Assembly: GCA_021521415.1 (NCBI GenBank)
Contig: JAIQDT010003016.1
Span: 186,001 to 250,000, forward strand
DNA: 64,000 nt
DNA from: Bidens hawaiensis
Taxonomy: Eukaryota; Streptophyta; Magnoliopsida; Asterales; Asteraceae
Direction of reading: 5' to 3'
Shown here: positions 33,624-46,793 of the stretch, piece after piece
Numbering within the stretch: position 1 is the stretch's first letter
Layout: each line of letters begins with the position of its first letter
The notes under the pieces: generated by a model
The model's input: only the letters and a program-made list of their open reading frames with translations
Database searches by the model: none
Told to the model about the DNA's origin: nothing
Program-made: the position numbers and the translations under genes

Positions 33624-36600
33624 GGTACATCCAGGACTGTGTCTGGTGAAAACTCGATAATGGATAGTGGATGTTCTCGTCATATCACTGGGAATCTCGA
33701 CCTATTAACCAACGTGAGAAATATTCAAGGGGGTTATGTGGTATTTGCTGGGAATTTTGGGGGCATGATCACACAAGAGGGTGAAGTTTCAAATGGTCAC
33801 ATCACGTTTGAGAAAGTAAATTATTGTGATAAAGTGGATCATAACTTATTAAGTGTATCACAGATTTGTGATAAAAAGTACACAACAATATTTACTGACA
33901 AAGAATGACTTATCTTGAAACCGGGTTATGTTATTCCCGAGGACATGGTTATCATGCGATCACCACGATCGAATAATATTTATGTCTTAAACATGAGCTC
34001 TAAGATATCCACATCGATCGAAACATGTTTTGTCTCGAAAGCAACCGAGAAAGACTCGATTCTATGGCATCATAGAATGGGTCACATACATCTTAGAAAG
34101 ATGAATTATTTGATGGCTAATGATTTAGTGGAAGGTGTCTCGTTAAAGAATTTTAAATTATCCGATCACTGTATTGCATGCAAAAAGGGCAAGCAGAAGA
34201 AGAAGACACATCCTTCTAAATTATTGAATTCCATTAATACTCCTCTTGAACGACTTCATATGGATTTATTTGGTCCTGTGAATCGTGCGAGTATTTCCGG
34301 GGATTGGTATTGTCTTGTGGTGACTGATGATTATTCAAGATACTCATGGGTGTTATTTATGAGTTCAAAATATCAAACACCGGTTTTGGTACAAAACCTT
34401 ATCACCAAGATCGAATCACTGTACAAACAAAAGGTGAGGAGAATCCGAAGTGATAATGGTACAGAATTCAAAAACACTGTATTAGATTTCTTTTGTGTTC
34501 AAAAAGGAATTCATCGAGAATACAGTGCACCTTATGTACCTCAACAAAATGGTGTTGTTGAACGAAAGAATCGAACCTTGATTGAAGCTGCACGTACAAT
34601 GTTCGCTGATTCTAAGCTTCCTGTCCAATTCTGGAATGAGGCTGTGAGTGCAGCTTGTTATACTCTTAATCGGGTTCTAACAGTTAAAAGACTCAAAAAG
34701 ACAAGCTATGAGTTGTTGAATAATCGAAAACCTAACTTAAAGTACCTGGAACCTTTTGGGTGTCCGTGTAAAATGTTGAAGAAGGATGCAGGTAAATTTG
34801 AAGAAAAAGCTATCGAAGGGTATTTCTTGGGATATGCATCTCCAAAGAAAAGGGTATTTAACTTTACATCCGGTTGTGTTGAAGAATGATACCATGTGGA
34901 CTGTCAAAAGTACACAACTCCTCCTCAAGGGAAAGGTCCCGGTTGGATGTATGACTACGATAGTTTATTTAATTCATTTACTCCATCAACCGAACACATT
35001 GACGAAGACCTGGTTCGTGCATACTTTGAAGATCATTTGGCAATTCCAAGATTTTCAAGTTCTAATGATGTTGCAGCTCAATTTGATGCTCCAACTAAGG
35101 AACCTCAAGTTGCTTCTCAAGTGGCTATCGATAATGTGTCCACTTGTTCTAATGATGATCAAGCTGAAGATCAAGTTATTAACCTTGACAGTGATAATGT
35201 TTCATCTCCTGAATTTGGTGAACATTACACTAACTTATTTGAAAATGTTGTTGTTCCTGAGAATCCCAATCTTCGGATTCATGGATATCATCCACAGGAA
35301 AACATCATTGGAGAACTTGATGTGGGCGTTCGTACACGTCATCAAGTTGCTTCGTCAAGTGATAATAACATATTGTGTGCTTATACTGATTTACATTCAT
35401 CGGGAATTATAAATCTTGCTAAATTCACTTGCTTTCTATCTCAAGTTGAGCCAACGACAGCTTGTAAGGCACTTGAAGATCCTTCTTGGGTAGAAGCTAT
35501 GCAAGAAGAATTACAACAATTTGCACGATTGGGTGTTTGGAATTTAATAGACAAGCCTGCTAGAGTCAAGAAAGCGATTCCAACTAAGTGGGTATTTAAG
35601 TGTAAAAAAGACGATCGAGGTGTGATTGTCAGAAACAAGGCACGTCTAGTGGTGCAAGGGTTTCATCAGCAAGAGGGTATTGATTACACAGAGGTATATG
35701 CTCCAGTTGCAAGATTAGAGTCGATTCGGATCTTCCTGGCATATGCAGCTTACAAGAATATCAAGGTCTATCAAATGGATATTAAAAGTGCTTTTCACAA
35801 TGGTGAACTACACGAGGAAGTGTTTGTTTTACAGCCTCCTGGTTTTGAAGATCCTGATTATCCGGACCGAGTTTACCGATTAAATAAGGCCCTGCATGGT
35901 CTACATCAAGCCCCGAGAGCTTGGTATGACACGCTTGCCGACCATCTGACTGATAACGGCTTCAAACGAGGGACTGTCAACTGCACTTTGTTTCATAAAA
36001 CTGTTGGTGACGATCTTCTCCTAGTTCAGATTTACGTCGACGACATTATTTTCGGATCAACAAACGATACATTGTGTAAGGAGTTCGAGAAGTCCATGCA
36101 AACAAAGTTCGAGATGAGTTCGATGGGAGAGATGAATTTATTTTTAGGGTTGCAGGTTCACCAGTCTACTAAAGGAATCTTTATTCACCAGACTAAATAT
36201 GTGAACGACGTCTTGAGCCGATTCAAGATCTCTGCCGGAAAAATCCCTTCCATTCCTCTCCCAGTGGGTCACAATTTATCACCGGATGAATTGGAGGATA
36301 CCGTTGATCCTACCCTCTATCGTGTCATGATCGGCTCTTTAATGTATCTAACGGCTTCTCGCCCTGATATTATGTTTGATGTTTGTCTTTGTGCTAGGTA
36401 TCAAGCAAGTCCACGAGTGACTCACCTAGCTGCGGTCAAGAGAATTCTTCAGTATTTGAGGGGAAATCCAGACATCTGGTTGTGGTACTCTAAGGATGAT
36501 ACTTTTGATCTTACTGCTTATTCCGACTCAGACTATGGAGGTTGCAAGATCAACTTCAAATCAACGACTGTAGGATGTCAATTTTTAGGAAACCGGCTTG

Positions 36601-36977
36601 TTTCCTGGCAGTGTAAGAAGCAGACAACGGTCTCTACTTCAACCGCTGAAGCTGAGTATGTTGCAGCCTCGAGTTGTTGTTCCCAGGTTTTGTGGATACA
36701 ACAACATCTTCGCGACTTCGGTTTGAAGTTTCTTACTACTCCTATTCTGACTGATAATTCTGCTGCAATTTCTATCACAAAGAATCCCGTACAACATTCG
36801 AAAACAAAACATATCGAAATTCGATATCACTTTATACGGGATTGCTTTGAGAAGAAATTGATTGACCTTGAGAAAGTACATACTGACTTTCAGAAAGCTG
36901 ATCTGTTTACCAAAGCTTTTGACAAAACGCGTTTTAAATTTTTTGCTTGGTTTAAACGGATTGAAGACCCTAGCTGA
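33624..36977 (+). pseudogene. pol: Pol of the SIRE element, with in-frame stops
   Basis: It stays in the same frame as gag, separated from it by TAA 33600 and TAG 33621, and carries TGA at 33906-33908 and 34887-34889. Domains in order: protease (IMDSGCSRH, about 33657); the integrase zinc finger (WHHRMGH ... CIACKKGK); integrase core with DLFGPV, RSDNGTEF and NGVVERKN carrying the DDE residues; reverse transcriptase (MDIKSAFHNGEL, catalytic YVDDIIFGS at about 36035); and RNase H (DSDYGGC, STAEAEYVAAS, TDNSAA). The stop at 36975-36977 is the normal end. Apart from stop codons the frame is unbroken over the whole 6.6 kb of gag-pol. Confidence 0.9.
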
Positions 36978-38795
36978 TATCCTTAAACAAGGATGACTTT
37001 CTTTATTTTATGTCATTTTTTTCTTTTAAAATTTATTTTGGTTTTAGGGGGTGATAAACTAGAAAATACAAAAAGATTGTGTCTTTCGTCTGTATAGATA
37101 AAACCCAAAAACATTAGAAAATTACGAAAAATCAAAAATATTGTGATTTCTTTTCTTTAATAAAAAAAAACCAAAAACATTTTAAAATTTGAAAAACCAA
37201 AAAGAATGTATCTTTTCAGTTTTGTACAAAAAAAATTGAAAAAGATAAAAATATTGTGTTTAAATATATGTATAGAAAAAACCAAAAAGATTTGTGCATG
37301 CGTTTGCTGAAAATTATGTCAATTATCTACATTTGAAGGGCATGTACGTGTATATGTTTGGTCCTGACATTTACTTGTAAATGTTCAGGTTAGCCATTTA
37401 CCTGATAATGGAAAATATTTGGGGCATTCATTATGCGTTTTTAGATTATTTTCTCGCTAAAAATTATGTCGATTATTTAAATTTGTGAAGCATGCTTGCA
37501 TGTCTTGGTTCTATTATTCACTTGTTGAATTGATAGAACAACCATTTATTAATACTTAAGTTAACTAGGGTGATTAAATTTATCTTTATTTTGTTTTATG
37601 CTCCTCAAAATTTTGAGTTTTTGAAGCAAAAAAGAGAAAATGATAGTACATTGATTATCTTGACTCCAAGTCCAACAAGAAGTAAGCTTAAAAGACTGTG
37701 TGCTTAATTGCATTGGTGCATTGGTAGGTCTTAAAACAACCAAGTAGAGTAAAGTATGTGATATAAACATAAAGGAACGCCAAATTGAAAGGGGTGTTAG
37801 TCTCTAGCAAAAGTCTCGGTGAGGATGGCATAAATGTAATAACCAGTCATACTCAAGCCTTATAGATGTTGATCTCCAAAAATATAATAAAGCAAATAAC
37901 AAGCGTTAGGATTCTGGACACCGTGAGTCTTTATGCGGCTTAATCATCTGGGTATTTATAAGCATGAATATTTCACTCGCTTTCTAGAGCAAACCCAAAG
38001 TCATTAAACTTGATCATTGCTGTACTTAGTACAAACTTTTAAATTAATGACTTAATCAAAATCCGCTGTTAGTCATACATTTGTTCCTCCCTTGCGCGCA
38101 TCTTAATACCATTAAGAAACGGACCCCAGGGGATACAATGTATGTAAGCCGACAGATGGACTCATGCATACTCACTCACAGTAAAGGAAACTTGATGCAT
38201 TGCTCAACATTTCTACAATTGGTATCAAAAATTTTGATCAACACTATAATGGTTTAAGCCAAGTTGGGGTGATTTGGCAAAAATCAAATTAAGCTTGAAC
38301 CGAGATTAGAGGCTGATAGTTTCTAATATTCTGTGCTATAATTGAACCAATTAATCATATCACAAAAACACTTGAAAATTTGTTATTAGATTTAAGTGGA
38401 CAACAATAACAATGATCGACTTAACGCCAGTCATAATACCGCTGAAATATAAAACTGTGATGGAAGGGCAATTTGGTCAATATGATTCTCTGCTCAAACT
38501 TAACAAAAACACAAAAATATGTATTGCTTTTGTTAAAACATAGAAAAATACAAAAAGATTGTTCAATTTTTAAAAGGTTCGGATATTTCTTTGTACATAC
38601 ATTCTTTATAATTTTTTACAAAATACCAAAAATATTTTATCTTTCTTTCTTTACATATTATTTATATAATTAATTTATGTTTCGTAAAAGTGAAACGTTT
38701 TTAAAGTATTCAATTATCAGGATAAAAGGTTCTGGGTAATTCCTTTAAGTTAAAATTTTTTAATTTTAATTTTATTTATTGGTTTTTATTTAATT
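36978..38795 (+). other. SIRE spacer between pol and the 3' ORF
   Basis: 1.8 kb without a convincing gene. The first 300 bases repeat AACCAAAAA/ATTGTG(T)-type A-rich words; the rest is AT-rich with no recognisable domain. Confidence 0.6.
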
Positions 38796-39815
38796 TATTT
38801 ATGAAGATGAGGATGTTGAGATGGAAGACGTCACTGCTGAGGAGTATCCTGACTTGTATCAACACATGAACGTTGATCAAGGTGCTCCAGTTTTTAATGA
38901 ATAGACTTTTAAAGCAGCTGAGGATGATTTGGAGAAGATGACTAAAGGAAAGAAGGTTGTGGATACTCGGTTTGACTCAATTGTGGACCCAAATGATGAG
39001 GATATTGCTAAATGGTTCAGATTTAAAGCTGCGGGTAAGATTATCAAGGCGTATCGATTTGTTGATCAAGAACGGAAAGACACAACAGCCGCATGGGTCA
39101 AAGAGAATCAAGTAACTACCTTCAAGACTGTACCCAAGGTCCATGGTGATATTTTCTCATGGCTATACGATTCCGAGCTTAAGGTATGTATAGTTAAATG
39201 GGAGAAGGGATTTCAGTACTACGAGAGGATAATGGATGTTCTTACACTACCGCGTTGGGATGTTCGTACCCTCGCGAGGCGTCAATTTATCAATCGTGGT
39301 GGCATCCGGAAGCTGAGTGGTTTCACCAACACTTGTTGTTTGAGGTAAATCACGGGTTCAAGTTCTTCAAGCCACAGGTTCCTAGACGTAAACGTATTGA
39401 CGAAATCGATCCTAAGATTGGGTGGAAGAAACTTGTTCTTAATGTTAAACCACCGAAGAAGATGAAGAAAGTGCCGGTGAAGACGATGCCACAACAAATG
39501 CATCTCTTGTTCAACCGCTGGTACTATGACAATCGTACCGGCGAGGCCATCATTGTTCTTGGTAGAGGACTGGAGACTGAACTTATCAAGATAATCGACC
39601 CGGTTTGGTTGGTTAATTTATCTGAAACAGACAATGACGTGCTACACAGGAACCGGTTTTTTTCGAGCGCAATGAAGACTACGACCTGGCTATGCAATTC
39701 CAGTGTGTTGTGCGCGTTTGTCATGAAAATGGAATTCATAGTTGCAGAGACTGGCGGTCCATGCGCTTCAAGTAACTTAAAGACAAAGAGCTCAAGACAA
39801 GGGGGTGTCTGTTAG
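38796..39815 (+). pseudogene. Accessory 3' ORF of the SIRE element (env position)
   Basis: A coding-like stretch downstream of pol and in the same direction. One frame runs from about 38799 (YEDEDVEMEDVTAEEYPDLY) through a TAG near 38902 to about 39345 (KWFRFKAAGKIIKAYRFVDQ, SWLYDSELKVCIVKWEKGF). Near 39300 the sense passes to another frame (WHPEAEWFHQHLLF ... PKKMKKVPVKTM). It ends against the 3' LTR. I recognise no family and see no signal peptide or membrane segment, so the word env would be unjustified. SIRE elements often carry an ORF here. The repair of frames is inference only. Confidence 0.5.
39793..39809 (+). other. Polypurine tract of the SIRE element
   Basis: CAAGACAAGGGGGTGTC directly before the 3' LTR. 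Confidence 0.6.
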
Positions 39816-40330
39816 TGCACGGTTTTGCGTCTTGAGTCTTTGTATTTAACGTTAATGTATTTGTCATTTGTTTAATGTAATAAACAATTATTATAACATG
39901 TAATTCGTTAAGGTATTAGGCCAGTTCGCCAAGAATTTGTAGCGAAACTGGTCCTTAAGTTAAGTTTCCCCTGATTCGTTAGGGAATTTTAACGAATCAG
40001 GGGGTGTTTCGCCTTTTTAATGTATGTAACGAAGTAGGATCTGGTTCTCTAGGGGATGTTAGCAAACCAGGCCTATCTTCTATATATAGTGAACACTGTT
40101 CACTTGTTATTTAAGTTTTGAGAGTTTAATTAACAATACTTTGTCCAAATACTCTCTCAATCTTCAACCTTAATATTATTACATATACTGATAATATATA
40201 AACATACACAACACCTAATCATACGTAATTATAAGTTAGGTCTATTGTTAAAGTATTAATCGATTACGTTTAGATCTGAGATCTGTTATTGTTATTGTTA
40301 CTGAGATTGATACACGTACGGGATTCAACA
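39810..40330 (+). repeat. SIRE element 3' LTR
   Basis: 521 bp, diverged from the 5' LTR at about 20-25 positions. Many differences are C/T or G/A, including losses of CG in the TTCG words. Confidence 0.92.
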
Positions 40331-40397
40331 GTTTCTAATACAAATCGCATTTGCACAATGATCTTAGTAGTATATATACTAAAATAAATCATGTTAC

Positions 40398-40814
40398 TGT
40401 AAGATTAAATATATAATTATATATGGCCATTATAATCATTTATATTATAATAGATCAAAATATTAACTATACCTTATTATATATTAGTTTGGTAATTGTT
40501 GATGGACCACATTACCTATAACTAACTAATAAAGGGTTTCCCCTTGGGTGTATATAAACAGAGATAAATATTAACATCATAACCTAATCACACACACATT
40601 ATAATTTTGTGTGCCTTCTCTCTCCTAAACCGGGTTCCTCTCAAGAACCCTAACACCATCCTTAACTATACATCCTAAAGGGAAACTCGATCAAGATGAA
40701 AAACATGTCGACTACATCATACTCAGCTTCGGTTACTACTCTAAATGCTATAACAGGTTCATAGGTTTAATATTTATTATATTTTCTATTACTTACATGA
40801 AGAACTGATCAACA
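40398..40814 (+). repeat. Decayed copia element 5' LTR
   Basis: 417 bp with a TATATAA box at 40551-40557, about 70 bases before a CT-rich stretch (CCTTCTCTCTCCT). Confidence 0.9.
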
Positions 40815-40816
40815 TG

Positions 40817-40828
40817 TGGTATCAGAGT
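40817..40828 (+). other. Primer-binding site of the decayed copia element
   Basis: TGGTATCAGAGT, one base off the usual TGGTATCAGAGC, two bases after the LTR. Confidence 0.8.
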
Positions 40829-43800
40829 GATGTTGATTAATCAGTTCTTCATGTTTTCCCTAAATCTGGAATTGAATCAGAAGACATGGACTAAAACTAG
40901 ATAAGCCCTAATTTTTTCGGGTTCTTTTTCATGTTCTATTACGAAACTGTTTAAATCACTAAAATTCATATTTAATAAACCCTAATATTTTCGAAATCTG
41001 TTAATATCATGTTTAAAGATTTCGATTCCAGTTTTTGTATATGTTTAATAATTAAAATTTTCAACGATGTTCTTCGTGTTCATCATAATTTTTTGAAAAT
41101 TATAACATATTTTGGTTCAAATCTGGATTAAAATTTGTTAAAGTTAATTTAGGGATATAATTTTTCAAATCTTGAATTAATTAAAAGTTTTGGTATTTTC
41201 TTAAAAGATTTGAATCCCATTAAAATAGGAAATAGATATAATTGTTAATCATTAAAAGATTTGAACCAAATCTTATTATTATCCTTCTAGTTTTCGAAAT
41301 CTGTTTAGGGATCAACTAGTTTACAGAATTATTTGTATGGGTTTTATTATTTTTTTGTGTTTTCAGTTTAATTAGGATAATATTAATTTTTGGATTTTAG
41401 AGTTCTCGGATTTTAAATTATATCGCCTTACATGGGATTTTTTGGGAATGGTTTTCCAATCTTCTTCCCGCAAACATGCTAATTTTCCAAAAACTCATTA
41501 CTTTACCCAAAAACCCATAATACTTGAAAACATATTAACCATGAACCCATGTCATCCGAAAACTATAATTTAGCCAAAACGTTATTTCTCGAAATCCTTA
41601 ATTTTACCCAGAAAGTTTTTACTATTAACTCATTAAGATGTTTTGTAGATACTTAAATATTATAAAATTTTACAAAACATCCAGGCTTAACTTGAATGAA
41701 CTTTTGATGTATCACTTCTGCCCAAAGGTGATGAGTTACATTTACCATATCATTCAAGTCTAACTGAAATCTTTTGTTAGTTTTTGCCTAACATAATATA
41801 AATGTCTCACTTCTGCCCAAAGGTGATGTGTTACATTTTTATTCAGCAAAATTAGCATGTGCATAATTAAATAATTGTCTCATTTCTGCCAAAAGGTGAT
41901 GTGTTACAATTATTTTGCACACATACTTAAATAAAATTTAATTCTGCCCAAAGGTGATTTATTTTTTGTTTAAGTAGAACTTTTAATTATAGTCTATTAG
42001 TTTGATGTTAATAATAAACATATCACATCTTCAATAAAATATAATGATTCTCACATTAATGATCCTTCATTAATCTAATGATCATAAATTTTAATATGTA
42101 TTATCTTAATATCCCACAACATTAATAACTATAATTTTCTTCTATAAATAGTTATCTCATCCAAATCATCCACTCTAATCTCAAAACACAATTGAATTTT
42201 GTCTCATAAAGAGTTTTAATAACATTTAGCTCTTCACAATTTTAATTATCCATTAAGACATGATATGACTATCATACTGCTCTTTCTAATAACAATTATT
42301 CCATTAAAAACTAGAGCCTAACAAATGTAATGAGTCAATCATAATGTCTATTACGATAACGATAATCAAGAACTTATATAAATAAATGATATCACTAGAG
42401 TTATTCTAGATTTAGTTTTTCCTACGACTAATCAAAATAACTCCCAAGATTCATGCACTCCTTAAAAATTCTAACTATAAGGTTAGATGGTATTATTAAA
42501 TATATCATAATGTACAATCATGACCCATAAAATTAAGAGCTCACACATGATATTAAGTACAATATTCTAGTACATTGCATACTCAAATTTTCAATAATAC
42601 AATTTAGTGCCTTAAAAATCAACTATAATACTAAGAAGTACCAAAGGAAAATGAGTGCGTTGATCAGCAACATATGTATAAGAAAAGAAACGTCCGGTAC
42701 TGGAAAATAAGATGTTATTCAACTAACTGCCACTAAAACCTAAATGAGGATAATTCTAAGGTTCATAGAAAAAATACAAGTATTACTTCCAGCTTTAAGT
42801 TCTCTAAAGAGAAGTCTCATTGCAAAAATATGTCATTAGATTAGGCATAAGCAACAAGACTATCCATAATTCAAAATAACAGTTGGCTAAAATTGATATT
42901 TGTCTGCTAATCCTAATATTCTTATTAACACATGAATGGTTGAGTCTACTTCTGTATATTTACCCGAAATCAACAAATAACTAACATGAGTGTTAGTGAC
43001 AAATTTAAATGTTAAGGTTATTTGAACCATGATAAACTGTCTTTTGGTTATGCTTTATGATACCTTAAATATTCTAGAGATTAATCAAAATTTAGTATCA
43101 ATACTTAAGCTACATTATGACAGTTGTGAGGTTTGCATAGCCGACATAAAGTCACTCTTACCTTAAAATCTCATATTATTTGTTATCAATATCTGGATTG
43201 AAACATTTATAAAATAGAATTAGATGATACTACATACTTTCACAACTTTTGTTACCATGCAAATAAGAATTTAACAAAAGACAAATGAGACTTAGAAAAT
43301 TCATTCATTAAAACCAAATTTCGTGAGAAATCATGACATGGTTGATGGGGGTGAATTTCATCTAATATCATTCTTAGTGATTTTAATCATGTGTTAGATG
43401 CCCTAAACATTACTTGGCTTAAGGAATAAGTATGGGTCCACCTTAAGTTATATTCTACTGGCATTCGTGGAACTTACTCAAAATGGAATATTCAGACGTA
43501 ATTCTTTTATCATTTAAAAAGCTATTTACTTGTATCTAATCTGACTTCTATGGTCCATGGTTTTAAAGATGCCCATTCATATATACATAATACGATTTCT
43601 TCTAAATATGTCCCTAAGTTTATTATGACATCTGAACGTGAATGAAATCAAATCAAGTCTAACATATAAATTCCCACATCACGTACATCATTGAAACTCC
43701 TTATGTAGTTTTTCTAGAGATATTAAAGATTAGTGGGAGCCTTAGGTGTCTCAATCATAACTTACAAGATTTGCAAGAGGTGGAGGAGTGAAAACTTGAT

Positions 43801-46030
43801 ATTATCTCAATTGCACCTCTTGTACATGACACTGCTCCATCACAACACTATTTTATCAAAACTTATCTCTTTAGAATTTACTACTACTACTACTCTTACG
43901 AAAGTTTCATTGTTGCTTAAATGTGGGCATATTCAGATTTCTTAATAAACTAATCCTCAACAAGAGAAACTACAACTTATATTATTAACTTGTTTCTCGA
44001 TTAGAATCTATTGATCTTTAAATACAGACCATAAGCATGCTAATTTCCTAAAGGTTTAATGTCAGTTGGAGCATTAAAAGTCCTTATAATGACTTATCAG
44101 AAGTACAAGAGGCGGGGGGAAGAGAGTCGTTAAAATTTACTTCGAATTTCACTCTGATTACACCTCCTGTACATCATATTGCACCGACTCTTACACACTT
44201 AGAATCCTGAAAATGATAGCAACCTAACTAAGAGCTAATCCATAAAACCGAGACTTTTACAATTACCCAATAATCAACTTAGGATGCAACATACTAACAT
44301 TGATGCTTATGTAACCTCCCTAAATAAAGTTGAAATGGATGTTGGAAAGTTTAATGATCCTACCACTTCTAATTAAACCATTAATATCAATCAATCTTCT
44401 GAATGGAATAAAGTTATTATTAGCAAATTAAACTAAACTCCATAAGTCAGGATAACGTTTGAGAATTCATTGAAACACCTAAGGGTGTTCATGACTAAAC
44501 TAAATCCAAACACAAACGTTTAGACACTAAGAAGCATGATTGATTATTAAAGGTTATATTCAAGAGGGAATACATAATCAAAGAATATTCTTACCTATAT
44601 TACAAAAGATTTCTTTAAGGATCATTATTGTTCTAGTAGCTTATAATAGTTAAGAGTTACATTAGATGAACATTAAAACAGCCTTCCCTAACAATCGGCT
44701 TACATATTTATATGTTTATAAAACAACCAAAAAGTTATAAACTGAAGGTCAAAGAACATTTAGTGTATAAGTCAATAAAATCCATATATGGGTTAATGCA
44801 AACATCAAAATATGATGAAATCTTTATACAATTATTTTCATCAAAAACGAAGTGGATTAATGTACCTACCTCAAGATGAGTGGGAGCAGCTTAAATACAA
44901 ACTTGTCCTTATATAGATGGCATTCTCTTGACAAGTATATGTTACATAAGTCAAAGCATTGTTCACACACTTTGATATTATGGATCTCAGAGATATTTAC
45001 TTACACATGTAACAAATAATACTGCTTTACTTTAGAGGATAATAGGAACACATAGATTATTTCCTTATGCTTCATTAAGTAGAAGCCTTATATAAATTCA
45101 AGTCTATACTCGTTTAGATATTACTCAAATTGCAACACACTAGATATGTCTAGATTAATGTGAAGCATCTAAAAGAGTACTAAGATATCTTTAAAAGAAA
45201 CGAAAGACTTAATTTAAAAGAATAAGTGAGAATTCAAACCGGTAATTTACTCTAAATTTTGTCATATTCAGATATAAGAAAATGTAATTTTCGGGATATA
45301 TTCTGTCATTAGACAAATCTATCTCATGGAGGAGTCATAATGAACTGATAACAACGACCTAAGTCATAACGACATAATATGTTGATTAATTACAACGCTT
45401 TGTCAACAAATGTTGTTGAACATTTATTAGTGGACTCATAAGTTTTATTAAACTCCATATAAATTATATATTGAAGACTTATTGTGATAAAGTTAGCTAC
45501 CATATTTTCTCAAACAGTAACAGCTTGAGAGGTGTTGCATTAAATTTTGATATGAAATTAATTATTCGTTTATGAACGAATTGAGGAATCTAAATTTTCA
45601 TATCGAATAAATTCATGATATGCTTAAGGATCCTATAACTAAAGGTCTATTACCCATAAGTATTATGAAAGTGCATATAATAATGAGGGGTTTATTGATG
45701 ACCGCTTACAACTGCATATCGTAGTATGAATGATTAACTATTAAATTTCCTCATCAGTTTTGATTTTGTACGTCTCTTAATATGTTTAGCATGCATAATG
45801 ACATATAGATGAATTAATATATAAATCAAACGTTCTGAAGGGCTTACTTGAAAATTTTGATGATAACTACTTAGGTTTTAAATAAGGACTGCAGTATGAT
45901 TAATGGGGGTCTTGAGCTGATGTTCAATTCAATGACTGTATTTATCTACTCCAGTTTAAGTTTAAAGCTAAAATGAGTGTTAACTCCTGATCAGGCTTAT
46001 CTAATACTCATAATAAATAATTACTCGACC
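40829..46030 (+). pseudogene. Remains of copia gag-pol, no open frame
   Basis: 5.2 kb of AT-rich sequence with stops in all frames. The gag part (41690-41960) holds four copies of a TTCTGCC(C/A)AAAGGTGAT unit, each followed by a stretch repeating the strand's previous words. Pol remains are short islands: CEVCIADIKS, NIKTAF, SIYGL and PITKGL, in copia order over 43.1-45.65 kb. Confidence 0.6.
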
Positions 46031-46041
46031 AAGTGGGAGAA

Positions 46042-46458
46042 TGTAAGATTAAATATATAATTATATATAGCCATTATAATCATTTATATTATAATAGATC
46101 AAAATATTAACTATACCTTATTATATATTAGTTTGGTAATTGTTGATGGGCCATATTACCTATAACTAACTAATAAAGGGTTTCCCCTTGGGTGTATATA
46201 AACAGAGATAAATATTAACATCATAACCTAATCACACACACATTATAATTTTGTGTGCCTTCTCTCTCCTAAACCGGGTTCCTCTCAAGAACCCTAACAC
46301 CATCCTTAACTATACATCCTAAAGGGGAACTCGATCAAGATGACAAACATGTCGACTACATCATACTCAGCTTCGGTTACTACTCTACATGCTGTAACAT
46401 GTTCATAGGTTTAATATTTATTATGTTTTCTATTACTTACATGAAGAACTGATCAACA
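46042..46458 (+). repeat. Decayed copia element 3' LTR
   Basis: 417 bp, about ten differences from the 5' LTR by eye. Confidence 0.9.
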
Positions 46459-46463
46459 GTTAC

Positions 46464-46793
46464 ACCATAATGAATGAAACAAAATATAATAAGACATAAC
46501 AAGTTAAGTTAAATACCTCGAATATTAGCTACGTTTTTAAAAAGAGTTCAGCAGGTCATGCACAGTAACTCAACGACGCTGAAGAACGATAACTATGTTT
46601 TCAGTAGGATTGGTTTTGCCATTCAAAAGGGGGTGGTGGCGCAGCTTGTTTCCAGCTTACCTGCCTCTCTGTTGTAACTGAATTCGTTTGGTATTTGACA
46701 GCTTATAATGATTGTTTTTATATCGAGTATTGATAGCATTCCATCCAAAAAAAAACTTTTAATGACTTTTTCGATTCTTCACACTGATGTCTA
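46464..46793 (-). other. MULE internal segment between insertions, possible Ulp1 exon
   Basis: This 330-bp piece of the MULE lies between the copia target duplication and a 75-bp tandem array. On the - strand there is a coding-like stretch (DGMLSILDIKT ... CQIPNEFSYNREAG) in the position expected for an N-terminal Ulp1-gene exon, but I could not confirm any motif. Confidence 0.3.

Larger units (their letters stand above)
28787..40330 (+). mobile_element. SIRE/Maximus-like Ty1/copia retrotransposon
   Basis: This 11,544-bp element on the + strand has LTRs of 520 and 521 bp (28787-29306, 39810-40330) with TG...CA ends and an exact target duplication GTTTC (28782-28786 and 40331-40335). The primer site is at 29309-29320 and the purine tract just before 39810. 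The order protease, integrase, RT, RNase H is copia-type. The long gag with widely spaced zinc knuckles, the RNase H wording and the extra 3' ORF suggest SIRE/Maximus. Roughly 20-25 differences between the LTRs by eye (about 4-5%) and several in-frame stops mark it as older than the Tekay element. Confidence 0.92.
40398..46458 (+). mobile_element. Decayed Ty1/copia retrotransposon
   Basis: This 6,061-bp element has LTRs of 417 bp each (40398-40814, 46042-46458), TG...CA ends, and an exact target duplication GTTAC (40393-40397, 46459-46463). The primer site TGGTATCAGAG is at 40817 and the purine tract AAGTGGGAGAA at 46031-46041, a form common in copia elements. The interior has no long frame, yet copia remains can be read: a Gag-pre-integrase-like CEVCIADIKS near 43130, an RT-like MNIKTAFPN near 44670, SIYGL near 44790, and the pol tail KDPITKGL near 45630. 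About ten LTR differences (about 2%) sit oddly with so decayed an interior, suggesting it moved as an already defective copy. Confidence 0.88.
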
